A DNA stretch of 64,000 bases from Streptomyces glomeratus (GTDB lineage Bacteria > Actinomycetota > Actinomycetes > Streptomycetales > Streptomycetaceae): contig NZ_JAKEEB010000029.1 of assembly GCF_021462825.1 (NCBI RefSeq), forward strand, positions 25,037 to 89,036, read 5' to 3'. How positions within the stretch are numbered: position 1 is the stretch's first letter; every line of letters starts with the position of its first letter. Below the pieces are notes generated by a model that searched no databases, was not told the DNA's origin, and saw only the letters and a list, made by a program, of their open reading frames with translations. A program made the translations under genes and the position numbers. Of this stretch, positions 1 through 7,320 are shown one piece after another.

Positions 1-40
1 GCGGGGGCTTGCGCGGCGGGGGAGGGTTTCCCGTGGCGGT

Positions 41-487
41 TCAGTGACCGAGCGGGCGGCGGGGGAGGGGCGACGAGTAGACGACGCTCGTCGTCACCGA
101 GCCCAGTGCGCCGATCCTGCCCGACACCTCCTCGAGGTGGCGCATCGAGCGCGCCGCGACCTTGATGACGAAACAGTCGTCGCCGGTGACGTGGTGCGCC
201 TCCAGGATCTCCGGCGTCGCGGCCACGAGGTCGTGGAACGGCCGGTAGTTGCCGTTCGGGTAGCGCAACCGGACGAAGGCCAGGATCGGCAGGCCCAGGC
301 GCTCGGGGTCGACGACCGCCGCATAGCCCTTGATGACGCCCGCCTCCTCGAGCCGGCGCACTCGTTCCGTGACCGCGCTCGCGGACATGGAGACGGCACG
401 GGCCAGCTCGGCATAGCTGGCGCGGCCCTCGCGCTGGAGGACGTCCAGAAGGCGCCAGTCGGTGGCGTCCGGGGAATACGCGGCCAT
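41..487 (-). CDS. Lrp/AsnC family transcriptional regulator
   Basis: A 148-residue protein, the usual length for the feast/famine regulator family. Residues about 8-60 form the N-terminal winged helix-turn-helix (ELARAVSMSASAVTERVRRL is the recognition region) and residues about 65-140 the alpha/beta Lrp/AsnC ligand-binding domain, containing the HHVTGDDCFVIKV strand typical of the family. Such proteins bind DNA as dimers or octamers and respond to amino acids; the ligand cannot be told from sequence. The ATG at 487 is the only start that leaves a normal-sized family member. It is divergent from the rhodanese gene across a gap of about 120 bp, so it probably controls itself and perhaps that gene. 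Family assignment is firm; target and ligand are inference. Confidence 0.9.
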   Translation of the reverse strand: MAAYSPDATDWRLLDVLQREGRASYAELARAVSMSASAVTERVRRLEEAGVIKGYAAVVDPERLGLPILAFVRLRYPNGNYRPFHDLVAATPEILEAHHVTGDDCFVIKVAARSMRHLEEVSGRIGALGSVTTSVVYSSPLPRRPLGH

Positions 488-610
488 CACCGAGAGATAG
501 CAGGGCGATCCCCGGCCGAACAAGAGGTGTGCCGTGGATCGCACCTTCAGACATCCGGTCAACGGCCGTACCTTCGAGGGCGTCGAGATCAGCGAGAAAG
601 AGGCCTGCCC

Positions 611-1093
611 ATGTCCACCGGCCGGAACGTCGTCAACCCCGTCCTGCGCGTCGCCCCGGCCCACCCGGCCACCGCCGCCGCCCATTTCCGGGCGAGCCTC
701 GCCTTCCACACCGACGTCTCCGATGTCGCCGCCGCGCTCGCGGCGGGCGGCGACCCCGGTTTCGTCCTCCTCGACTCGCGCTCGGCGCAGGCATGGGACC
801 AGGGGCATGTCCCCGGCGCCGTCCATCTGCCCACCGCGCTCGTCCCCGAGCAGGCCGAGCACCTCCTGCACAGATCCGTGCCGGTGGTCACGTACTGCTG
901 GGGCCCGGGCTGCAACGGCGCCACCCGGGCGGCCCTCGCCCTCGCCGAACGGGGCTTCCGGGTCAAGGAGATGCTCGGCGGCTTCGAGTACTGGGTGCGC
1001 GAGGGCTTCCCCTACGAGACCCGGCAGACCACCGAACGACGCGCCGCCGACCCGCTGACGGCACCCGCCGACGCCGCGGACTGCGGCTGCTGA
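611..1093 (+). CDS. Rhodanese-like domain protein
   Basis: A 160-residue single-domain rhodanese homologue. The substrate-entry region FVLLDSRSAQAWDQGHVPGAVHLP matches the conserved D-x-R...GHIPGA signature, and the active-site loop begins at YCWGPGCNGATRAA, so a candidate catalytic cysteine is present, with a second cysteine five residues on. The loop is longer than the six-residue loop of classical thiosulfate sulfurtransferases, so the acceptor substrate is open. No signal peptide is seen, suggesting a cytoplasmic role in sulfur transfer or persulfide handling. The ATG at 611 follows the purine-rich stretch GAAAGAGG. The C-terminus carries a Cys-Gly-Cys tail, which is unusual and could be redox active. 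It is divergent from an Lrp-type regulator that may control it. Confidence 0.85.
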   Translation: MSTGRNVVNPVLRVAPAHPATAAAHFRASLAFHTDVSDVAAALAAGGDPGFVLLDSRSAQAWDQGHVPGAVHLPTALVPEQAEHLLHRSVPVVTYCWGPGCNGATRAALALAERGFRVKEMLGGFEYWVREGFPYETRQTTERRAADPLTAPADAADCGC

Positions 1094-1140
1094 CCCGGTG
1101 CGGTGCTTCCCGGCGCGTTTCCCGGGCCGTTCTCCGGTGC

Positions 1141-1998
1141 ATGATGGCGCCCATGCCACGACCCCCGGACCCCGCCCCCGAAGATCTGCGCCGTGACCCC
1201 CTGCCGCTGCGCGGCCGGACCGCCCTGGTCACCGGGGCGAGCCGGCGTGCGGGCATCGGATACGCGGTGGCCCGGCGGCTGGCCGCGTACGGCGCGGGCG
1301 TGTATCTGCACCACCATGTGCCGCACGACGCGCAGATGCCCTGGGGCGCCGACCGCCCGGAGGACGTCGTCGCCGGGGTGCGCGCGGCGCGCGGGGATCC
1401 CGGTGCGCCCGTGGCGGACGGACCCGCGGACCTCTCGGATCCGGCGGCGCCCGCCGCACTGGTCGCGAGGGCCGCGGAGGCGCTCGGCGGACGGATCGAC
1501 ATCCTTGTCGCCAACCACGCGCTGAGCGGCAGCGACGGCACGCTCGACACCGTGGACGCCGCCCTGCTCGACGCCCACTGGGTGGTGGACACGCGGTCGG
1601 TACTGCTGCTGGTGCAGGCGTACGCCCGGCTGCGGGCGGGGTTGCCGCCAGGCGGTCCCGGCGGGCGGGTCGTGATGATGACCTCCGGGCAGGACCTCGC
1701 GGGCGGCATGCCTGGCGAGATCGCGTACGCACTCCAGAAGGGAGCCCTCGCCTCCGTGACGCGCTCGCTGGCCACGACGCTCGCGGAGCACGCCGTCACC
1801 GTCAACACGGTCAACCCCGGCCCGGTGGACACCGGCTACCTGACCGGCGCCGGGTACGACGAGGTGGCCGCCAGGTTCCCGGCAGGACGCTGGGGCATGC
1901 CCGACGACCCCGCCCGCCTCATCGCCTGGCTCGCCACGGACGAGGCGGGCTGGATCACCGGCCAGGTCATCGACTCCGAGGGAGGCTTCCGGCGCTGA
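1141..1998 (+). CDS. SDR family oxidoreductase
   Basis: A short-chain dehydrogenase/reductase of about 281-285 residues. The nucleotide-binding glycine motif TGASRRAGIG lies near residue 30 and the NH-type motif LVANHA near residue 115. The catalytic Tyr-x-x-x-Lys appears as YALQK, and the classical PG motif NPGPVDTGY follows. The C-terminal segment ITGQVIDSEGGF is typical of SDRs annotated as 3-ketoacyl-ACP reductase-like. The usual catalytic serine position reads MTSGQD, so a serine is present. The cofactor and substrate are not evident. Three in-frame ATG codons (1141, 1144, 1153) compete and none has a strong ribosome-binding site. A strong inverted repeat directly after the stop ends the transcript. 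Confidence 0.85.
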   Translation: MMAPMPRPPDPAPEDLRRDPLPLRGRTALVTGASRRAGIGYAVARRLAAYGAGVYLHHHVPHDAQMPWGADRPEDVVAGVRAARGDPGAPVADGPADLSDPAAPAALVARAAEALGGRIDILVANHALSGSDGTLDTVDAALLDAHWVVDTRSVLLLVQAYARLRAGLPPGGPGGRVVMMTSGQDLAGGMPGEIAYALQKGALASVTRSLATTLAEHAVTVNTVNPGPVDTGYLTGAGYDEVAARFPAGRWGMPDDPARLIAWLATDEAGWITGQVIDSEGGFRR

Positions 1999-1999
1999 C

Positions 2000-2030
2000 G
2001 GCCGGGCCCACGCCGACGGCGGGCCCGGCC
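2000..2030. terminator. Bidirectional hairpin terminator
   Basis: A perfect 10-bp inverted repeat, GGCCGGGCCC and GGGCCCGGCC, with an 11-nt loop lies between the converging SDR (stop at 1998) and DUF885 (stop at 2043) genes. There is no U-tract, which is normal for Streptomyces terminators. Confidence 0.7.
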
Positions 2031-2042
2031 GCGCGGGCGCGG

Positions 2043-3737
2043 TCAGAGCCGGGACAGCTCGTCCACCAGATCGTCCAGGCCCAGAGAGCCCTGCGAGAGC
2101 GCCGCCATGTGCCAGGCCTTCGCGTCGAACGCCTCGCCGTGGCGGCGCCTGGCGTTCTCGCGGCCCAGCAGCCAGGCGCGCTCGCCGAGCTTGTAGCCGA
2201 TCGCCTGGCCGGGCATCGAGAGATAGCGGACCAGTTCGCTCTCCACGTAGTCCGCCGGGCGGCTGCTGTGCGCGCCGAAGAACTCCTGGGCCAGCTCCGG
2301 CGTCCAGCGCTCGCCCGGGTGGAACGGCGAGTGGGCCGGGATCTCCAGCTCCAGGTGCATACCGATGTCGATGATCACGCGGACCGCCCGCATCATCTGC
2401 GCGTCCAGGTAGCCGAGCCGCTGCTCAGGGTCGGTGAGGAAGCCCAGTTCGTCCATGAGGCGCTCGGCGTACAGGGCCCAGCCTTCGACGTTGGCGCTGA
2501 CACCGCCCACCGTCGCCTGGTAGCGCGAGAGGTTCTCCGCCACGTGCGCCCACTGGGCGAGCTGGAGGTGGTGGCCGGGGACGCCCTCGTGGTACCAGGT
2601 CGAGACCAGGTCGTACACCGGGAACCGGGTCTGCCCCATCGTCGGCAGCCAGGTCCGGCCCGGGCGGGAGAAGTCGGCGGACGGCGAGGTGTAGTACGGT
2701 GCCGCGGCACTCCCGGGCGGCGCGATGCGCGACTCCACCTTCCGTACCCGCTCGGCGAGTTCGAAGTGCGTGCCGTCGAGCGCCTCGATCGCCTCGTCCA
2801 TCAGGCCCTGGAGCCAGGCGCGGGTCTCCTCCACCCCCTCGATATGGGCACCGTGCTCGTCGAGGTGCGCGAGCGCGGTCCACGGCGTCTCGGCGCCGGG
2901 CAGGACCTTCTCGGCCTCCTTCTTCATCTCGCCGAGGATGCGGTGGTACTCGGACCAGCCGTATGCGTACGCCTCGTCGAGGTCCAGGTCCGTGCCGTTG
3001 AAGTGACGTGCCCAGCGGCCGTAGCGCTCGCGGCCGACCGTGTTCGGCGCGCCCTCGATCGTCGGCGCGTACACGTCACGCACCCAGTCCCGCAGTCCGA
3101 CGACGGCCGCGGTCGCCGCACGAGCGGCCTCGTCCAGCTCCGCACGCAGCGACTCGGGCCCCTGGGAGGCGAAGTCCTCGAACCAGCCGCGGCCCTCGCC
3201 GTCCAGGTCCGACCACTCGGTGAGCTGCTCGATGAAGGTCGCGGTCGGGCGGGGGCCCGCGTACAGCTTGCGCTCCAGGCCGAGGGTGAGGGACTCGCGG
3301 TAGCCGCGCAGGGCGGCCGGCACGGCCCGCAGCCGCTCGGCCACCGCGGCCCAGTCCTCGTCGGTCGCGGTGGGGGTGATCGTGAAGACGTCACGCACGG
3401 AGTGCACCGGGGTGTGCATGTTGCCCACCGCCCTGAGGCCCTCGTCCGCCTCGTGCACGGCGAGCTCGGCGGTCAGCCGCTCACGCAGCAGGCGCGCACA
3501 CCGTCGCTCGATGTCACTGTCAGCGCCCGGCCGGCGCTCCGCCTCGTCCAGCCGTGCGAGGGTCGCCCGCGCCAGCTCGGCGAGTGCCTCCTGGCCCGCG
3601 GGCGAGGTGTCAGGCAGCTTGCTCGCGCTCTCCTTCACTCCGAGGTACGTGCCGGTGACCGGGTCGAGGGCGACGAGGTCGTCGACATAGGCGTCGGCGA
3701 CCTCCCGGGGCAGGGGTCTCCTGGTGGTGTCTGACAT
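2043..3737 (-). CDS. DUF885 family protein, probable zinc-dependent peptidase
   Basis: A 564-residue protein of the DUF885 family. The hallmark is the segment YHEGVPGHHLQ at about residue 385, an H-E-G-x-P-G-H-H variant of the gluzincin HExxH zinc motif. The downstream segment NVEGWALYAERL supplies the distal glutamate seen in related zinc peptidases. No signal peptide or membrane segment is apparent, so it should act in the cytoplasm; substrates for most members are unknown. The ATG at 3737 is chosen over an upstream in-frame ATG at 3752 because GAGG sits about 10 nt before it. It is transcribed alone, converging on the SDR gene. Family membership is clear; peptidase activity is inferred from the metal motif. 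Confidence 0.88.
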   Translation of the reverse strand: MSDTTRRPLPREVADAYVDDLVALDPVTGTYLGVKESASKLPDTSPAGQEALAELARATLARLDEAERRPGADSDIERRCARLLRERLTAELAVHEADEGLRAVGNMHTPVHSVRDVFTITPTATDEDWAAVAERLRAVPAALRGYRESLTLGLERKLYAGPRPTATFIEQLTEWSDLDGEGRGWFEDFASQGPESLRAELDEAARAATAAVVGLRDWVRDVYAPTIEGAPNTVGRERYGRWARHFNGTDLDLDEAYAYGWSEYHRILGEMKKEAEKVLPGAETPWTALAHLDEHGAHIEGVEETRAWLQGLMDEAIEALDGTHFELAERVRKVESRIAPPGSAAAPYYTSPSADFSRPGRTWLPTMGQTRFPVYDLVSTWYHEGVPGHHLQLAQWAHVAENLSRYQATVGGVSANVEGWALYAERLMDELGFLTDPEQRLGYLDAQMMRAVRVIIDIGMHLELEIPAHSPFHPGERWTPELAQEFFGAHSSRPADYVESELVRYLSMPGQAIGYKLGERAWLLGRENARRRHGEAFDAKAWHMAALSQGSLGLDDLVDELSRL

Positions 3738-3792
3738 GCGGACCATCCTCATACGGTGACGTGGTCCGCGTCACGGGGATTCCGCGCTCGGC

Positions 3793-4296
3793 TTAGGCCT
3801 GCTCAGCGGGTTTGGACACGCCATGTCCGGGTGGCAGCAGCGGGCCGCAGTCCCACTGCTGGAAGATCAACCGGGTCTCCACCCGGGCCACTTCGCGCCG
3901 GGCCGTGAACTCGTCCAGCACCAGCCGTTGCAGGTCCGTCATGTCCGCCACCGCGACGTGCACGAGATAGTCGTCGGGGCCGGTGAGATGGAAGACCGTA
4001 CGGGACTCCGGCAACGCCCGGATCCGCTCCACGAACGGCCCCACCAGTTCCCGGCGGTGCGGCCTGACCTGCACCAACAGCAGCGCTTCGAGGCCGCGCC
4101 CCAGCTTCGCCGGGTCCAGGCGCAGCTGATGGCCGAGAATCACCCCCGAACGGCGGAGCCGGGTCACCCGGTCCAGGCAGGTCGAGGGCGCCACCCCGAC
4201 CTGTGCCGCCAGGTCGCGGTACGTCGTCCGGGCGTCGTTCTGCAACAGACGCAGAAGGTGGAGATCCACCGGGTCCAGTACGACAGATTCGGCCAT
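3793..4296 (-). CDS. Lrp/AsnC family transcriptional regulator
   Basis: A 167-residue Lrp/AsnC regulator. An N-terminal HTH (TYRDLAAQVGVAPSTCLDRV) is followed by the RAM/Lrp ligand domain with the family motif HLTGPDDYLVHVAV at about residues 103-116. It is divergent from a PLP-dependent trans-sulfuration enzyme, with only 60 bp between the two ATG codons. That arrangement resembles the Lrp-type control of methionine gamma-lyase or cystathionine-lyase genes in other bacteria, so it most likely senses a sulfur or branched amino acid and regulates its neighbour. Little leader space precedes its ATG, so the transcript may be short-leadered. The regulatory role is inference from context. Confidence 0.9.
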   Translation of the reverse strand: MAESVVLDPVDLHLLRLLQNDARTTYRDLAAQVGVAPSTCLDRVTRLRRSGVILGHQLRLDPAKLGRGLEALLLVQVRPHRRELVGPFVERIRALPESRTVFHLTGPDDYLVHVAVADMTDLQRLVLDEFTARREVARVETRLIFQQWDCGPLLPPGHGVSKPAEQA

Positions 4297-4356
4297 GCGC
4301 CGAACGTAACACGGGTTCCGCCGCCAAGGCCCCGTCCGCTGTTCACGCTGCGGCCC

Positions 4357-5574
4357 ATGAATCTCCCCACTCAGGACACGCAGGACGGATTCCCCGTCGA
4401 CGGCCTGCCGGCCCGCCGGGGGCTGGCCACCGAGGCCGTGCACGCCGGACGTGAGGACCTGGTCGCCCTCGGGCTGCACGCCCCGCCCCTCGACCTCTCC
4501 ACCACCTACCCCTCCCACGACAGCCGTGGCGAGGCCGCCCGGCTCGACGCCTTCGCGGCCGACGGCGCGGAACTGGCCGGCCCGCCCGTCTACGCGCGGC
4601 TGGGCAACCCGACCGTCGCCCGCTTCGAGACGGCGCTCGCCCGGCTGGAGGGCACCGAGAGCGCGGTCGCGTTCGCCAGCGGGATGGCGGCGCTCAGCGC
4701 CGTCCTGCTCGCGCGGAACGCGCTCGGGCTGCGGCACGTCGTGGCCGTACGACCGCTGTACGGATGCAGCGACCATCTGCTGAACGCCGGACTGCTGGGC
4801 TCGGAGGTGACCTGGACCGACCCGGCGGGCATCGCGGACGCGCTGCGCCCCGACACCGGTCTCGTCATGGTCGAGTCCCCGGCCAACCCGACGCTCGCCG
4901 AGGTCGACCTGCGCGCGGTCGCCCACGCCTGCGGCTCGGTTCCGCTGCTCGTGGACAACACCTTCGCGACGCCCGTACTGCAGCGCCCCGCCGGGCACGG
5001 AGCCCGGCTGGTGCTGCACAGCGCCACCAAGTACCTGGGCGGGCACGGCGATGTGATGGGCGGGGTGGTGGCGTGCGACGAGGAGATGGCGCGCCGGCTG
5101 CGCCAGGTGCGCTTCGCGACGGGCGCGGTGCTGCATCCGCTCGCCGGTTATCTGCTGCTGCGCGGTCTGTCGACGCTGCCGGTACGGGTCCGGGCCGCGT
5201 CCGTCACCGCCGCCGAGCTCGCCCGCCGGCTCGCCGTCGACCCGCGGGTCGCCCGGGTGCACTACCCGCGCATCGGCGGTGCGATGGTCGCCTTCGAGGT
5301 GCACGGCGACCCTCACTCGGTGATCGCCGGGGTCCGGCTGATCACCCCCGCGGTGAGCCTGGGCAGCGTGGACACGCTCATCCAGCATCCGGCGTCCATC
5401 AGCCACCGCATCGTCGACGAGACCGACCGCCACGGCGCCGGGGTGAGCGACCGGCTGCTGCGGCTGTCGGTCGGCCTGGAGGACGTCGAGGACCTGTGGA
5501 CCGACCTCGACGGGGCACTCGGGGGCGAGCGGACCGAGGGCGCACGGCGGAAGGAAATGGCCGAAGGGCGGTAG
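4357..5574 (+). CDS. PLP-dependent trans-sulfuration enzyme (cystathionine gamma-lyase/synthase or methionine gamma-lyase type)
   Basis: A 405-residue Cys/Met-metabolism PLP enzyme (fold type I). Key residues visible are the phosphate-binding region ASGMAAL, the cofactor-stacking and Asp region (LVDNTFATPVLQRP) and the Schiff-base lysine in SATKYLGGH. The C-terminal SLGSVDTLIQHP and HRIVD segments are typical of the family. Members catalyse beta- or gamma-elimination or replacement on cysteine, homocysteine, cystathionine or methionine; the reaction cannot be resolved here. It reads GLRHVVAVRPLYG where the incoming-substrate tyrosine normally sits, so the family YG pair is kept. It is paired head to head with an Lrp regulator and ends before a strong hairpin. 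Confidence 0.88.
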   Translation: MNLPTQDTQDGFPVDGLPARRGLATEAVHAGREDLVALGLHAPPLDLSTTYPSHDSRGEAARLDAFAADGAELAGPPVYARLGNPTVARFETALARLEGTESAVAFASGMAALSAVLLARNALGLRHVVAVRPLYGCSDHLLNAGLLGSEVTWTDPAGIADALRPDTGLVMVESPANPTLAEVDLRAVAHACGSVPLLVDNTFATPVLQRPAGHGARLVLHSATKYLGGHGDVMGGVVACDEEMARRLRQVRFATGAVLHPLAGYLLLRGLSTLPVRVRAASVTAAELARRLAVDPRVARVHYPRIGGAMVAFEVHGDPHSVIAGVRLITPAVSLGSVDTLIQHPASISHRIVDETDRHGAGVSDRLLRLSVGLEDVEDLWTDLDGALGGERTEGARRKEMAEGR

Positions 5575-5643
5575 CGGGGCGGGATGCGCCTGGGTTCCCG
5601 TGTGCCGCACCGCTCATGGGACCGGGAGTTCGCCCCGTGCGCC

Positions 5644-5674
5644 GAACGGCCCGGCGCACCGCGCCGGGCCGTTC
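5644..5674. terminator. Bidirectional hairpin terminator
   Basis: A perfect 14-bp stem (GAACGGCCCGGCGC and its complement) with a 3-nt loop ACC sits between the converging trans-sulfuration gene and the ACT-GNAT gene. It is the strongest hairpin in the left third of the window. Confidence 0.85.
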
Positions 5675-5722
5675 CGTATCTCCTTGCGACATGCGCGGCC
5701 GCGGTGTGCGACGCGCGCGTGA

Positions 5723-7156
5723 TCAGTCCCGGTCGGCCTGGGCCGCCTGCTGCTCGTAGGCGTGATCGTAGGGCAGGCGTGAGGCCACCGGAGCGGCGTC
5801 CAGGCGGGCGGTGATGACGAGCGTGCCCTCCTCGATCTGGTAGTCGAGAGGCAGCCCGAGGCCGCGCATCGCGGCGACCATGCCGGTGTTGGACGCCTGT
5901 GTGACCGCGTAGACGCTCTCGCAGCCCGCCTCGACCGCCATCGCCACCAGGCGACCGAGGAGTTCGCTGCCGATGCCGCGCCGCTGCCACTCGTCCTCGA
6001 CGAGCAGCGCTACCTCCGTCTCGTCGCCGTCCCACAGCAGATGGCCGAGGCCGACGGTGCGTCCCGACGCCGTTCGCACCGCGAGGGTCCGGCCGAAGCG
6101 CGGGCTGAGCAGATGGTTGAGGTAGCGGTCCGCGTCGCCGACCGGTCCGTGGTAGCGCATGTTCAAGGTGCGCCGCGAGCACCGGGCGTGCATCTCCTTC
6201 ACCGCCTCGAGGTCCGAGGTGTCGGCCCGCCGCACGGTGATCGCGTTGCCCTTCGGCAGGGTCAGTACGTCCTGGCTGCTCGGGATGCGCGGACCGAGCC
6301 GCGTGTCCAGCTCGACCAGCGCGCGTGCGCGTGCGAACTCCGTCGGCGTGAACGGCAGGTACGGGCGCTCCACCGTGATCACTCCGCCCTCCGGCGCCCG
6401 CAGCCGCATCACGGTGTCCTCCAGGGCTCCCTCCACGGGAGCGTCCTGATGAACGTGGCCGGAGCGGGGGGAGACGGCGGGCAGGGAGCGGATGGTGCAC
6501 CTGCCGAGCAACTGCCTCAGCGCGAGCGGCAGTTCCGCCGCGTCGAGCGCGGTGCGCGTGGCGAGGCTCAGCATCCGGGTCGGGGCGTCCACCAGGTCGT
6601 GCGCGTCGGCCCGTTCGATCCAGGTCTCGGTTCCGCCGGCCGACGAGACGGCTCGCGTGATCGCGTTCGCGTCCAGCTCGGCCGGGGCCCGCACCAGGAA
6701 CTCGTCGACCGTGCCCTGGGCCAGCGGATGCGTCTGCAGGCTCAGGATGTCGATCCGCAGCCGGGCCAGCGCCGTGCACAGCGCGGCCAGCGTCCCCGGC
6801 TCGTCCTGCACCGTGGTCCGCAACCGCCACAGCGCGGTCGTCCCGGCCGCCGCGTCGCGCTCGGACGGCCCGGCCTGCCGCCCCTCGGCGGGCGGCCGGG
6901 CGCCGGTATCACTCGTGGGCGGTGCGTGACCGTGGCGTCGTGTCCACCAGGTGTGGAAGCCGGCCGTCGCGACGAGTGCCGCGGCCGACAGTCCCAGCAG
7001 CGCGGGACCGTCGGGGCCGTGCCCGACCAGATTGGCGGTCACGTCCGCCACCGCGACGGCGGTGAACAGGGCGGCGAGCTCTATCAGGTCCCGTCGCCAG
7101 TGGTGAACCGGACGGCCGTGCTTGGCACGCCTCACATCAGACATGTCTGGAGTCAT
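5723..7156 (-). CDS. Membrane-anchored ACT domain-GNAT acetyltransferase fusion
   Basis: A 477-residue multidomain protein. Residues about 26-45 and 51-71 are two hydrophobic segments after a basic N-terminus, probably a hairpin anchor with the rest cytoplasmic. Residues about 112-185 form an ACT domain (LRTTVQDEPGTLAALCTALARLRIDILSL), the fold that binds amino acids allosterically. Residues about 310-440 are a GNAT acetyltransferase with the acetyl-CoA motif EDEWQRRGIGSELL. The middle (about 190-300) is unassigned. The plausible activity is acetylation of a protein or small molecule gated by an amino acid, as in actinobacterial ACT-GNAT lysine acetyltransferases, but here with a membrane anchor. 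The ATG at 7156 or 7144 is possible; neither has a strong ribosome-binding site. The upstream DNA is unusually AT-rich. Confidence 0.82.
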   Translation of the reverse strand: MTPDMSDVRRAKHGRPVHHWRRDLIELAALFTAVAVADVTANLVGHGPDGPALLGLSAAALVATAGFHTWWTRRHGHAPPTSDTGARPPAEGRQAGPSERDAAAGTTALWRLRTTVQDEPGTLAALCTALARLRIDILSLQTHPLAQGTVDEFLVRAPAELDANAITRAVSSAGGTETWIERADAHDLVDAPTRMLSLATRTALDAAELPLALRQLLGRCTIRSLPAVSPRSGHVHQDAPVEGALEDTVMRLRAPEGGVITVERPYLPFTPTEFARARALVELDTRLGPRIPSSQDVLTLPKGNAITVRRADTSDLEAVKEMHARCSRRTLNMRYHGPVGDADRYLNHLLSPRFGRTLAVRTASGRTVGLGHLLWDGDETEVALLVEDEWQRRGIGSELLGRLVAMAVEAGCESVYAVTQASNTGMVAAMRGLGLPLDYQIEEGTLVITARLDAAPVASRLPYDHAYEQQAAQADRD

Positions 7157-7270
7157 GCAACCACTGTGGAGGAAGGGTGTTGCGTGATCACAAACGCTCT
7201 GTGTCTGATGAGTAAAGTGTGCTTCTGTCCTTTTTATTGTTCTTTTGACGAAGCTCTTCTGTGTGGGTGG
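7157..7270 (-). promoter_or_regulatory. AT-rich leader/promoter region of the ACT-GNAT gene
   Basis: This stretch, with runs such as CCTTTTTATTG and TTCTTTTG on the plus strand, is far richer in A/T than anything around it and lies directly upstream of the ACT-GNAT start on the minus strand. An 8-bp palindrome GTGATCAC lies at about 7183-7190. It probably holds the promoter, but I cannot place a confident -35/-10 pair. Confidence 0.4.
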
Positions 7271-7276
7271 GTGGCG

Positions 7277-7311
7277 CGCCGCGCACCGGGGGATGACTCC
7301 GGTGCGCGGCG
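7277..7311 (-). terminator. Hairpin terminator of the phoD-like gene
   Basis: A perfect 13-bp stem (CGCCGCGCACCGG and complement) with a 9-nt loop begins 10 nt beyond the stop codon of the minus-strand phosphatase gene. It should insulate that gene from the ACT-GNAT gene downstream on the same strand. Confidence 0.8.
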
Positions 7312-7320
7312 TGGGGAAAC

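Noticed and set aside
2109..3734. Long open frame antisense to the DUF885 gene
   Set aside because: High-GC DNA keeps the antisense frame open. Its translation is Arg/Val/Gly-rich with no known motif, and the opposite strand has a clear zinc-motif protein.
3793..5610. 605-residue frame extending the second Lrp regulator upstream
   Set aside because: The extension runs antisense through the PLP enzyme gene, which has all catalytic motifs.
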